Origin: Acanthaster planci
Lineage: Eukaryota; Echinodermata; Asteroidea; Valvatida; Acanthasteridae
NCBI RefSeq assembly: GCF_001949145.1
Contig: NW_019091446.1
Location: 45,801-109,800 of the forward strand
Reading direction: 5' to 3'
Length of the DNA stretch: 64,000 nucleotides
Each line of letters begins with the position of its first letter. The first letter of the stretch is position 1. The notes below the pieces were generated by a model, which searched no databases, was not told the origin of the DNA, and saw only the letters and a list, made by a program, of their open reading frames with translations. Made by a program: the position numbers and the translations under genes. Below are positions 1 to 10,129 of the stretch, in pieces.

Positions 1-407
1 AAAAGTCACCGTGCAAAATCTTCATAAGGCTATCTAAATCTTTTTCTTTTTCTGCTGTATGTTGACGATTTGATAACGACTGTAAAATGACGTCGTAAAG
101 ACGTCATGTGTTTCATGTATTGCTTGTTGAAGAAAATAATTCAAATAGAGAAAAAAAAGACGTCGTTAAGACGTCGACGCCATTTTCTTCTTTCACTGTA
201 TGTGTGGTACCGATGATTTGATAACGACTGCAAAACGACGTCTTAAAGACGTCATGTTTTTTTGTGGTCATGGTTGCTGAAGCAATGTTTCTAACCGAGA
301 ATAAAAGATGTCTTTAAGACGTCGCTTTTTCTGGCACAACTACTTAACGACACACGACCACATAATGACCACAAAAAGACGTCTTTCACGCGTCATGTGC
401 CCACTGG
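1..407. repeat. Periodic array of paired GACGTC sites (tandem repeat, about 70-78 bp period)
   Basis: Five pairs of the palindrome GACGTC (or one-base or two-base variants) lie at 89/100, 159/170, 237/248, 307/318 and 378/389. Within each pair the starts are exactly 11 bp apart, with a TA-rich spacer such as gtaaa or tttaa, and the pairs recur every 70-78 bp. Flanking text is also shared (gatttgataacgactg at both 66 and 214), so the higher-order unit is about 148 bp. No gene is seen. GACGTC is the core of CREB/ATF sites, but a regulatory role is inference; a short satellite or the inside of a transposon is equally possible. Confidence 0.75.
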
Positions 408-510
408 GTATGTCAGCTGAACAATGGCACCAGCTCCGAAGACTAGGCTAAGTTTCAAAACACCACTTATTTCTGTATCTACTCAGAAATACGCATATGC
501 CTAGATATGA
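408..510 (+). pseudogene. Truncated 3' end of a C-type lectin/PAN gene
   Basis: This piece closely matches the last codons of the intact lectin gene (10035-10129) and its 3' flank. It would encode the end of the PAN domain (residues like NNGTSSED and FQNTTYFC) but carries an in-frame stop after the Glu-Asp codons and a changed end. Everything upstream of it is missing: the homology stops at about 408, where the GACGTC array begins. It is a relic left by the tandem duplication, not a functional gene. Confidence 0.75.
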
Positions 511-3500
511 CTGGACTGGGCATCACAGTTATGTGGTCCAAAATTTGAGTTTGAACTGAGTACTGCCAGTACTTTAGATATTTCACTCATTCCCTACAGC
601 AAGAAATGTATAACCTAAACAAAGGGGAAAGGCTGATCAAGATCTTCTGCTAACACTAGAAGGTAAGAACTGTCATTCAGTTACGTTCACCATTACAAAA
701 CAAATACATGTGCATCATAGATCATGTCCATTGAACTCTAAAATCATGGTGATACTTGGTAATCATATTCTGGGTTAGTCAGTTCGTATGTTTTTAAAGC
801 AATTTGACACTGCCTGTACAATTTCTTGAAACCTCCAAATCACACTTGCCTATCGTTTTAAGTCATTTAAAATCAAATTTTACATTTTCCAACCTGAATG
901 TGAATTGTACGCTTGAGTGAATAGTAAATAAGCAAACTTAATTTGTGACAAACTTGCACTGAAATTATACCAGAAAGCATAGAATATCGTGTAACCAAAC
1001 ACAGCTAAATACCATTTATATATTTGTTTCATCATAAAATTTAGCCGTTTACTCTACACTGTCATGTTTTGTAGATATCTAGAGATTGTGCAGATTGATG
1101 ATGAATAGTTAGTTATAAGTTATATTAATAGTTATAAGTTGTCTGCACCAGGAAGCATTAACTATTGATTGTGGGTTTGAGTCCAAACTGAGCAAGCTTG
1201 TGGTATTTTCACTACTCTTTGACCACACTGAGAATACATACAGTGTGTATATATGCCCCGGCATAAGAAGCAAACCTAGTACAAGAATTAACCTATAACT
1301 GCCTTGCTGATACCTTATAAATGCATAACTGAGTCTGATATCATTCATTTCTGATTCCCCTCCTAAAATATAAATATTATTAGTGAAAATTCACAGTCAT
1401 ATTACATATGATGGGTTTGTTGTAACATGACAAGAAATATAGGTTAAGTGCCCAAACTAAATCTTGACAAATTCTAATCAACCAATGCAGTTACAAGACC
1501 ATTCGTGGTATAGATCAGTGACGAATGGTAAAGCTTTTAGAAATCCTGCCAATGTGCTGTAAATTTGTGATTATAAATGTTGGATTTGTAGTTTCTGTGC
1601 ATGTAATATCTGTATACATACAAGACCTGAAATATGTGAAAAATCATGGAAGTATTTAAGGATCAATTTATTCACCAGTTGTTGAAACTTCTATTGCATG
1701 AAATGTGCTTCAGGACCGCATGGTTTCACATCACACATTCATACAGCAGAGATCCACTCTCTTTCAGTGTCTTAACTAGAAATGAACCTAAAGGTTTGGA
1801 CACAATCCAGGAGACAAACTCTTTTTAACCTACCTCAATATACATGTAGGACTATGAAAGGGCAGATGTTTCCGGATAAAGCTCCACCTTGTCCCAAAGA
1901 ACTTGCTCTTTGTTAAACCAACTCCTCCCTCCAGGTTTCTTGTCACAGATTTTCACTGCTCCTGCATTTGATCTGTTCTGTTCAGAAAATTTTGCAATTA
2001 GTTTTTCCTTAAAAAAATGGGCCTTTCATCATTTTAGTCAGGAACAAAATCAACTAAATGACACAGCAGCTAAATAAATGAACAAAACATGCTTTAAATG
2101 TACACATTTATTATATATATTATATTCCCCTTGTGTAAAACTTTTTGCTTCGATGTTGATTTCAGCAGTATCGTAATTTGGCCCAGTTAATAAGCTGATA
2201 CATTTTAAACTGAAGTTAAGAAATGTTCAAGTCACCTTAGTCTAATAAAGGTACTTTCACTCCTGGCACCCAGCCTTGAGCCTCACAGCCTTTGCACTGA
2301 AATGAATCCTGCTTCTTTTGGTAAACTGATGTTTTCCCAAGAAAAACTAATGTTTGATGTTGTAGCAAAATGACGTTCAACTTTCACTCTGTTAGCATTT
2401 TGTAAAATTGTAGCACAACTCAGCTGGTAACTACTTGTTGGCGATCAGGAAAGGGTGGGGTAAGGAAGCCTGCACTGGAACAAGGGTGGGTGTACGCACC
2501 AAACAGATGTCAGAAGTAGGTTGGTATCTTCTAAATCTTCATTGGAAAACATGGGGGTTTACAGATTACAGTATATACATGTACTTGGTGGCTGTGACAC
2601 AGCCCTGTCATTACCCCGTATTTCAACACGACTGCAGTGCTGATGAAACACCCTGGGCATGCGTATATTCCAGTTACATTCATAAGTAGTTGCATGAATT
2701 TTATTGTGACTCAGAGCAAACAAATGAAATATTGTGACACCTGAAAGTGAAACTCTCCTTCCATTTTATTTCATTTTGTTATATTTCATCCTTTTTAGTT
2801 ATAACTTTTATTTATATGCTGATTGTGACATATAATGTTTACTATCTTGCCTTTGTGTTTGTCCATTTAAAATTTGCATTTAGACAATTACTTCCAGTTT
2901 AACCTCAGTTTCAACACTTCCTGTTATTAAAGTAAACATTTTCATAGTAACTTCAATGATGACAATTTGTGTATGTAAATCAACAGAAAAGATCAATTAT
3001 TTAGAAACTTACCCATCAATACTTCCCAGATGATATTCCAAATGCATGCATTTTCTAAACAAAATAATTTTCTACGGTGACAGGGGTATTTTGATGGTAA
3101 GAATGTACTGATCCAAGATTGTAAATGTACGATAGTCTTAATTTGAAGACACTGTGAACAGTGGTTCCTAAATCAGCTATTGCTGAATCTGCCATCACAA
3201 ATTTTTCTGCAGGTTCATTCACCAAAAAATGATCTCATATCTATGTTTGTGTTTCCTGTGTTCATGAATTTAATTTGAAGTTGTGCTGCTTGTACTCAAG
3301 TGAGCGTGCTTCCACAAAATTTCCAGTCGTGCAACACAGGGCTTATCGCACGCACACTTACAACACGATATTCAGACATCGGTTGCTAGATTCCTGTCGT
3401 CATGACACGCATAGTGCACGATTAAAAAATCCATGATATTTTACATTCATTACACAAATGCCTAAACAAAAATTCCATCCCATTTCTGATAAAATACACC

Positions 3501-4675
3501 CCAAATAAGTTCGCCTGACTATTTTCGTATCTCAAGAGTCTAACTAATCGCCCAACACTGAATTATTCATATTGCTGCAAAGAGATCTGGAGTGCCCGCC
3601 AATGAGACTGTGTGCTTTCATGACGTACATTTGGCAAGACACAGCTATCCAATCGAAGGACTCATTCATGACATTATGCTTCTTCAGTGACCATCTCGAG
3701 CGCGGGCGACCGCGCCGCAGTGGGCGAGTGATCTTGGACTACCAATCAATCGTGTCATGCAGCTTGTGTCCAAAATCAAAAGAGAGGCGAATGAATGGAT
3801 GGGGGCTCAGTGGATGAGCCTTCACATTCTAGCAGCTACATCCAGGCCTACATGTGCATGCAGGTTAGTTACTGTTGGCTTCGTCATCATCCATGGCGGT
3901 TGAAAGTCTTTTAAAAATCCCTGGATCAATGCTTTCACATGTTATCCTATAAGAGTGAAGTTTATTATTCTAAACACATCACAAGGTATTTGATTAATCA
4001 TAACTGAGAGATCATTTTGATCAACCATGTTGTCCTAATTATATTCCAGAAAAACTGAAATACAAGCAGTGACAAGTGAGGAATCGGGTTTTTGCTTCTC
4101 TTTTCGTGTGGTTGGAACGAATGAGAGAACAATAAAAAAAGATCGTTGATTGCCGTGGATGTCGAACAGATGCAGATTTGATTATGGAATCATTCTATAG
4201 TTTATAACACGTATTCCTGGCTTCGGTTAGATTTTCACACAATACTTGTACATGCTGTATATAAAGGACAAAAAAGACCTAAAGAGAGCACAAGGCTAGC
4301 ACAAGCAGCATTCGCATTTTCTGATCCACCAATAAAAATTTTCGAAAAATAAAGTCCAGTGCGGACACGGAAGACCAGCTGATTTTTAATTCCAACCTGT
4401 AGGGCTGTAATACAGGTACGTGTATACATGTGCCAATGAGTAATACAAGAAGCACTGCCTACAAGCTATTCCAAAACTGCAAACTTGACAGCGGAAACAA
4501 AACCTTTTGACAGGCAGGTTGAGGGCTGCATGCTGAAGTATCATGTTAGGTCTTATCTCTTCACCAAAAGACACAATACAAATGTGATGCTGGATGACTG
4601 AAACCACAAAGTATGCAGTCTTTGTTGTGGATATAATTGTCTGCTTTCATCTTATGAGGGTTGTGGGAACATTCT

Positions 4676-4815
4676 GAACAAATTAGCCAGAATACCGAGG
4701 TATTGAAATTCAATACCGAATTAGTTGGTATTCCGGTATTCGTGGATTGTTATTCGGCATTGTTCAGTATTAAAAACAAAACCACGGTATTCGGTAATAC
4801 TGAAATACCGCCCAA
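4676..4815. repeat. Cluster of AATACC/GGTATT motifs
   Basis: About nine copies of AATACC or its complement GGTATT, or one-base variants, crowd into 140 bp in both orientations, giving several short dyads such as aataccgaggtatt. No coding function is supported. It could be the stem of a degraded fold-back element. Confidence 0.45.
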
Positions 4816-6276
4816 GCCAAATGTAAAGAGTCCCCAACCCCATACAATCATACCGATAGCATCTGATAACTTGAATCTAACGTACATGTATTTCCAAAGT
4901 AAAATGGTAAATACAAATCCCTTTGGAATGTGCCCTACGAACCATTAATGGTGCTGACTGCATGTCACTTTGTGTGACTTGATATACATGTACTTGCATG
5001 GTGCACGTGAAAGGAAGCAAAAGTTTTGCACCCAGCCAAAAAGTTGCCCCACTGACACACTAATGGCTTAGGCCAGAAGTAAAGCTTTTATATACATGCA
5101 GGTGTACATTCATGTAGCCAGCTCATGATGTTTGACAATGGATCGATTTCAACTTTAAGGCTGGAAGTATTAGATAAAACTTTTGTTCTCTTTACAATGG
5201 ACTATAGAGGATGGAGGGACTTGGTTTAAGTCAAACTCAAAAGGTGGAGATTCTTTGATTCAAAATGGGCAAATTTCCACTTTTTTGTCCTTTTGGGACT
5301 GAGTTCAAGTTCTACATAGCTGAACAACAATGCATATTAACAGGATTGAATTAGCTGGGAATATAATGCACAAAGTGACGCGTTTTTTTCTCTTGTTTTC
5401 TGGACACTGGGTTTGGGTGGGACATCAGAGAATAGATTCAGAGCTGTCAATTTGTGCACTGACAGGGCTAAGCTTCACACAGGACCTCAGCCATTCTGTA
5501 GACAATCTACAGTATTTGTCTATTCTCTTTTACATGATGTTATGAGAGGAAGATGCACAGGAAAGTGCTTCTGCGAAAAATCGGCCACAAAATACAAGCT
5601 TCCACAATGCTTCCATCTGCATACACACTAGCAGATAGAAAGAGTAAGTCTTCACAGATCAGCCTCTATTTCTCATACACAGATGAGGAAGGTAAAAGGG
5701 TTTTTTCGCCTTGAAAGTAGGAAAACTGCCTTCCTGGTGTCTGGTGACCTACCCAGAAAAGTTTATCCCACAGGATAAGCATGACAAGGTGTAGTAAAAT
5801 CCAAACAGCTGCACCAAAAAGTAAGAAATGTTGCAACAATTTTTATGACAACAGTGATGACGTCAAAAGTTACTAAAAATTAACTGCCCGTTGGCTTTTA
5901 GGCATCAGGCCTGTAAATATACGTAAAGTAAGGAAGTCCCATGAGCAAAACATTGTTTCATAAAGTTCCCAATGAAGTAACTGCTCTTAAAAATAAACAT
6001 AACTGCATTGTACACATGTACATGCTCTCAATAATAAAATGCCGAAGGCACTAAACAGTTTTTATAATAAAAATAACAAAGATCAAGTTTAAGTGGATCC
6101 CCAGCAATGAAATGCATTACCTATGTGTTTGCCTGTGCAAAGCAGTCTCACATTTAAAAAATTTAACAGCCCTGCCCCCCGAAAAAGTTCCTAGATCTGC
6201 CCTTGTGCGTCCTCTTTTGGAATTCCTCTTGTAAGCACAGTAACTAAATGATTATGTGACTGTAAACATATGCTTG

Positions 6277-6634
6277 ATAAGCCTTTTGCCAGTTAAATTT
6301 CAATTAAATCTGGGACACTGAGTTCTTTAAATTCACATGAACATAACAGTTTGAACTCTCCATACTGAAGGCACTGTTGCGATACCCTGTGATTTGGGGC
6401 AAGCTTTTGCTTATAGTTACCTAAGAGATGCCCTGCACCAATAACACTGTTTTCAATGTAAAGAAGAGATGGTGGTTGCTGCTATGCAAAAGCTTACCCC
6501 AAATCACGAGGTACATGTATGTATATCAATATTGCAGTGTCTTTAGTCTGGGAAATTCAAATTATGTTTGAGTGCAATCAGAAAACTTAGTGTACTGTAC
6601 CAAACTCTATTCAATTTAACTCGCAAAGGCTTAT
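6277..6634. mobile_element. Fold-back MITE-like element, copy 1
   Basis: A 358-bp element begins with ATAAGCC and ends with GGCTTAT, and its two halves are reverse complements over most of their length, including gatttggggcaagctttt near 6391 opposite aagcttaccccaaatcac near 6491. A second copy with the same ends and the same halves lies at 52824-53187. It has no coding capacity. Two copies at unrelated sites show it is a dispersed nonautonomous DNA element. No clear target-site duplication could be assigned by eye. Confidence 0.8.
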
Positions 6635-7085
6635 TATCCACTTAATTGGCTGACAAGTGAGCTCGCCAGATAAAAAATGCCACAAAATCAGCTGCACAAC
6701 TTATGGATGGTCTTTTGTAATGGTTTCAGGGTGTTTTGAGCAAGTGTGGCCTGCAAAGCCTGGTTTCTATATTGATGTAAGGAGATGCAAAGGGTATCAC
6801 TGATCAGTTCCTAATGATGCACAGTGATATATTAGAAAAACATTATCCCGACTAATGCTTACATCAACACAGACAGTCAGGAAAGTTGGATCAGGTTCAA
6901 CTTTGCAGGCTGGCTGTGTCGAGTCCCAGAGTAGGCCTATACAAACATGTACGCTGGCACGACGGGCGTACAACAATGTCCCTCTCACTTGGGAGCACTC
7001 ATTTGGCCCATTTTCTCCTTATTACTAACATACCGGTATGCGGCCCCAATCGTCAACAAAATATATATATATATAATCCCTAACC

Positions 7086-7408
7086 CTCCCAAATCCTCCA
7101 AAATCCTTTTCTGCAAAGTGGAGAAATTTGGAGGATTCAAGGTGTATGGCAAAAGGGCATGGCTGATTTCGAAGGATGCCATACATGTACGTGAAGGTCT
7201 TGGCTTAGACCTTATGTTGTTTGTGCTTAGTCAAGCACAAATTCAGCCCAATATTTCTTTTGAATCAACTGCACAACTAACTCAAGAGTGCCATTCGTAA
7301 TGCCTCAACATAAGGACAAGAATTGCCGGAGGATTTTGAACAATTTGGGCAGTTGGGCTCACCTCCAAATGATATTTTCAAGAAATTTTGGAGAATTTGG
7401 AGGATTTG
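7086..7408. mobile_element. Palindromic element with aatcctccaaa ends
   Basis: The left end reads cccaaatcctccaaaat and the right end attttggag...ggatttggg, forming imperfect inverted terminal repeats of about 20 bp. The internal copy gaaatttggaggattc repeats the same motif. A MITE remnant is the simplest reading. ORFs crossing it have no recognisable similarity. Confidence 0.5.
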
Positions 7409-9352
7409 GGCTGAATGCAATTTTTTCATGTTGAAAATCCGAGGCTTTCAGAGGATTCAGGATGGTTCCTAGTAAAAAGGCCTAGGGGGTTAGAGCACCT
7501 CCAACTAAAATATGTTCTCTATGATTTTATGGATGTGTACAAAGCAAGTGAAATAATGTTTCAAAAGCCACTCAAAATACTTTTTAAATGGATTTCTTCT
7601 ATGTGCGCCAAGATGCAAATTCTGAAAACCGTAAAGGTCAGCCGTTTGTTTGAAAAATGTCCTTGTAAATCCCGCACAGACAGTGTACAGTTTATTTATT
7701 CATAAATTAAACAAACTTACATGTATGGGCACAAATCATCGGAGATGGGGGTGATCCCCCACTTTTTTGAGGGGGGGGGTGAATCATCCTCCCACATCTT
7801 TTCATGGTGAGAAAAAATTCAGGGAGATTCTGAAGATTTTTTTGGACTTCCAGTGGAAGGTATTTTGATAGCACTTAAAAAGGGAGAACATGTCATACAT
7901 GTACAGGTAGGTTTCTCGGTAAACTGCTCCAGCTAATTCATCCGTCCAGAGAGACAGGAAATTGCACTGTCAACTACCTACATGTCATGCTTGATCAATT
8001 AAATTGTTGGACACATGCACAGTATCAAAAGCACATGTAATTAGGCCACTTGCCATCCATAAAGCATTAGGCCTTGCCAACAATTATTGTCAAACTTGCG
8101 AGATGCCTGGTCCCGAGAATAATAAAAAGCCTACACGTCAAAGGGCAATGATGCCATAGCAACATAATTTCCTATACCCTTATCGTGATACTGTTCACTG
8201 TAGGTTCATTTACTGCCCGAGCATTTCGGTAAGTCTTTGCAGTGAGCAGTTGATTCATCACGTCCCTTTTTTGCTGTTGCATATTGAAAAAAACCTGCTG
8301 TGTATATTCACTTCAATTAGTGATCACTGCTTTAACCACCAACTACTTCAGAATGTGGCATTTTGCACCTAGGTAGACTTACTGTAAAGACTGATTAAAA
8401 GTATAGTGGAAGTTCTGTTGGTATCCAGTAGTTGAAAGCAAAAATCTTGATTGTTAGAACCCACAAGGCACACAGATTGCATGATTTACTGTATCTGGAA
8501 GTCAAGTTTCTATTAAGGTCAGTATTTCTCCATTCTTGAGCTGACACACTGTGTAACGTATCCGAAAGTTACAAGGTCAAAGGTGAAAACATGTTCTAGA
8601 AAGTAGGTGTACTGTGATCACTCACTGTACTGTATACAATGTATACATTCTTTTGTGTGTGTAGGACTGCCTTTACAGAGGTTGGATTGACCATGTTAAA
8701 CTGCAAGGAGAAAACTGTTACTTTGTAGCAATAGATGCATAGTACATTGTCTACAACTGTTGTGGAACTTTCTTAGAGTCTGGCAGAGTCGTAAATTTTA
8801 GGGGTTTTTTTTGGTGAAACTTTGTCGAAACTTCGGGTTTGATTGTAGTAGTTAAGCAATGTGTAAAATCCACATGCACATTCATGTAGGCGTATTCAAC
8901 ACGATGTTTTAAAGGGGCGATTCAAAGTGTTACACGCTATGGTTGCAATGCTAGTCTGCTGTATCAGCACATTAATGAAATTGATGTTTATTTCATTGCG
9001 CATATCATGTACGTGTACTTTGTGTAATTTGTATTCATATATTTTCAGTCGATAAAGAAATATTCTTTTGTTTATTTTTAGATTAACCTTGGCATACAAC
9101 TCGGCACTTGGTGTAGTCCTTGATGTAGTCTGGTGCTTGTCTACATTAAAATACTTGATACAAACCCAAGTACATGTACATGCACTCGTCCTTAGACCTG
9201 AGTACAGTGGTGTACTTTGGCTTGTGGTTCGCCGGCCTGTACCTTGTGCTACGCTAGGAGTAAATGACCAGAGTGACTTGTTCCAGGAAGGAGTTTAATA
9301 AGCAGAAAATATAACACATTAGATGACCAACTGATCCACTACTGTGAATGTC

Positions 9353-10129
9353 ATGTTGGGAATTCACGGTATAGTAGTTTGCAGCTCAGTGTTCGTAGTG
9401 GTGTGGGGATCATGCCCCTCTTTGCCGGCCATGAAATGCTCATGCCTGTCAGGGTGGCAACTGTGGCATAATTCATGTTATCATTTTACTGAATTGCCCT
9501 TTAATTGGAATGATGCTAAGTCTGTGTGCCGAGAGAAAGGCGGAAATATGGCTGCTCCACGTTCACCTGAAGAGATGAATTTTATGATTGATGTGGCACA
9601 ACAGAGGGGCAGCGAGTTTTATGCATGGATCGCTTGCAATGACTTGCAAGTTGAAGGAGTTTGGGAGTGTGATGGTCAGAGAGGAAACGAACTATTTCTG
9701 AAATGGGGACCTGGACAACCGGATAATTGTTGCGGTGATCAAGACTGTGCTGTATTGGCTTCAACACATCATGACAGTATGGATGATGGTTCTTGTAGTG
9801 ATCTTCACGAGGCTTTCTGTGTGCGCCAGGCTGCCTGCACTCCTCGTCCGACCCAACCCTATCACTACTGCTTCTCTACCAACAACCACGGCCACATTCT
9901 CAACTCAACCTGCCTCCTCGACCACATCATCCGGGAGTTTAGCACTGACAGTGTCAGTGCCTGTGGCTCAGCCTGCATTGAGGAGTCTGGATGTCGCTCC
10001 TTCAACATCAAGGAAACAGAATATCAGGGGAAAATATGCCAGCTAAACAATGGCACCAGCTCCGAAGACAAGGCTAAGTTCCAAAACACCACTTATTTCT
10101 GTACCTACTCAGAGGTATGCCATGCCTAG
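9353..10129 (+). CDS. Secreted C-type lectin with C-terminal PAN/apple domain, intronless
   Basis: The protein is 258 aa. The ATG at 9353 is chosen because an in-frame TGA lies at 9332 and the following 20 residues form a hydrophobic signal peptide ending near WGSC. Residues about 29-163 are a long-form C-type lectin domain: CLSGWQLWHNSCY, the WNDAKSVC helix, WIACND in place of the usual WIGL, a GQPDN motif and a final HEAFCV. QPD predicts galactose-type calcium-dependent binding, but the usual WND is changed to MDD, so calcium or sugar binding may be weakened. Residues about 165-258 have a PAN-type cysteine pattern (ACGSACIEESGCRSFNI) and NST, NGT and NTT glycosylation sequons. The coding region has no intron, unlike the other host genes here. 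A candidate AATAAA lies at 10633. Likely an extracellular recognition protein; the ligand is unknown. Confidence 0.87.
   Translation: MLGIHGIVVCSSVFVVVWGSCPSLPAMKCSCLSGWQLWHNSCYHFTELPFNWNDAKSVCREKGGNMAAPRSPEEMNFMIDVAQQRGSEFYAWIACNDLQVEGVWECDGQRGNELFLKWGPGQPDNCCGDQDCAVLASTHHDSMDDGSCSDLHEAFCVRQAACTPRPTQPYHYCFSTNNHGHILNSTCLLDHIIREFSTDSVSACGSACIEESGCRSFNIKETEYQGKICQLNNGTSSEDKAKFQNTTYFCTYSEVCHA

Larger units (their letters stand above)
408..5560 (+). repeat. Left copy of a large tandem duplication
   Basis: Blocks match the region downstream of the lectin gene in the same order and orientation: about 418-560 with 10040-10185, 570-740 with 10215-10345, 1090-1330 with 11020-11215, 2260-2700 with 12930-13400, 3000-3190 with 13700-13880, and 5085-5500 with 14690-15060. 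The copies have diverged by many substitutions and indels, so the event is old. The right copy carries extra DNA at about 11660-12730 that the left lacks. No intact gene is recognised in this copy; its short ORFs are not conserved between copies. Confidence 0.8.
5561..9352. other. Noncoding stretch upstream of the lectin gene, with fold-back elements
   Basis: No conserved gene is seen. It contains the fold-back element at 6277-6634, a second palindromic element at 7086-7408 and a G tract near 7770. A polypyrimidine-AG acceptor-like site lies near 9080 (tttatttttag), so the lectin mRNA might carry a 5' UTR exon starting there; this is inference. Confidence 0.5.

Noticed and set aside
1-407. 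CRISPR array
   Set aside because: The repeated unit is a short palindrome pair with degenerate, related spacers, and the genome is eukaryotic.
9344-9352. Upstream start of the lectin gene at 9344
   Set aside because: The codon is GTG; ATG at 9353 follows an in-frame stop at 9332 and is the natural start.
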